From Gemmatimonadota bacterium (GTDB lineage: Bacteria; Gemmatimonadota; Gemmatimonadetes; Gemmatimonadales; Gemmatimonadaceae), in NCBI GenBank assembly GCA_947475795.1, contig CANJOX010000192.1:1-6271 (forward strand): a DNA stretch of 6,271 nt. The letters run 5' to 3'. This document shows positions 6,070 through 6,271 of the stretch, one piece after another (positions within the stretch are counted from its first letter, which is position 1; each line of letters begins with the position of its first letter). Under the pieces are notes generated by a model that worked only from the letters and a program-made list of their open reading frames with translations, was not told where the DNA came from and did no database searches. The position numbers and the translations under genes are program-made.

Positions 6070-6271
6070 ATGATTGACGTCGTGTGTCGTCCCCGCCCGC
6101 GCCGGCCGCGCGCGCATGTCCTGCTGGCGGCCGCAATGTGGCTCGCGCCCGTGCTGGGCCCCGCGTCACTGCCCGCACAGGCGACGCCCACGGCCGCCAC
6201 GCCGACGACACCGGCCACACGTCACGGGTTCTCCCGCGAACGGCTCGCACGCCTCGACACGATGCTCGACG
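6070..6271 (+). CDS. Exported protein, partial (N-terminus only); possible serine hydrolase
   Basis: Sixty-seven codons are open from the ATG to the window edge. Residues 1-38 are a signal peptide: a strongly basic start (RPRPRRPR, 7-14), a hydrophobic core (VLLAAAMWLAPVLG, 17-30) and an AQA cleavage site (36-38). A Thr/Ala/Pro linker follows, then GFSRERLARLDTMLD (53-67). That last block resembles the first helix of beta-lactamase-family serine hydrolases, where a similar phrase commonly comes some 40-60 residues before the SxxK motif. The catalytic motifs would lie beyond the window, so the family call is tentative, while the export call is good. An in-frame GTG at 6040 with GGAAG four bases before it (6031-6035) is an alternative start, but it would lengthen the signal's basic region by ten residues. 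Confidence 0.7.
   Translation, partial: MIDVVCRPRPRRPRAHVLLAAAMWLAPVLGPASLPAQATPTAATPTTPATRHGFSRERLARLDTMLD

Noticed and set aside
6001..6117. Longer start for the GHL10 lipoprotein at 6117
   Set aside because: Would place 39 residues ahead of an otherwise textbook lipoprotein signal and overlap the start of the divergent exported protein.

Overview
This is a 6.3 kb, very GC-rich window with strong G/C preference at third codon positions in the real genes. It looks like chromosomal DNA of a Gram-negative bacterium: there is a lipoprotein with a lipobox, two exported proteins with Ala-X-Ala-type signal peptides, and a proton-symport inner-membrane carrier. The gene style recalls Gemmatimonadota, but that is an impression from composition and protein character, not a proven placement. 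I see no mobile element, CRISPR array, tRNA or rRNA.

Layout: positions 1-314 hold no gene I can support. Then come a secreted beta-lactamase-fold serine hydrolase (315-1709, +), a convergent hotdog acyl-CoA thioesterase (1737-2165, -), and, divergent from that, a two-gene operon: an uncharacterised P-loop NTPase (2249-3118, +) whose stop overlaps the GTG start of a KgtP-like 2-oxoglutarate/H+ symporter (3115-4419, +). A GHL10-family lipoprotein related to the peptidoglycan glycosidase DigH/YddW follows on the opposite strand (4459-6000, -). The window ends in the first 67 codons of another exported protein (6070-6271, +), perhaps a second serine hydrolase.

How the genes relate: the firmest functional link is the NTPase-transporter pair, joined by a 4-base stop/start overlap with an internal ribosome binding site. 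The NTPase is the least understood gene here and its coupling to a dicarboxylate carrier is the best lead. The serine hydrolase and the GHL10 lipoprotein are both envelope enzymes that could act on peptidoglycan, but they are not in one operon. Two small structures stand out: a stem-loop directly before the NTPase ribosome binding site, and a three-copy 15-bp tandem repeat that carries the transporter's stop codon and fills the gap to the convergent gene's stop.

No previously undescribed system is evident beyond that NTPase-carrier pair; the rest consists of recognisable families.
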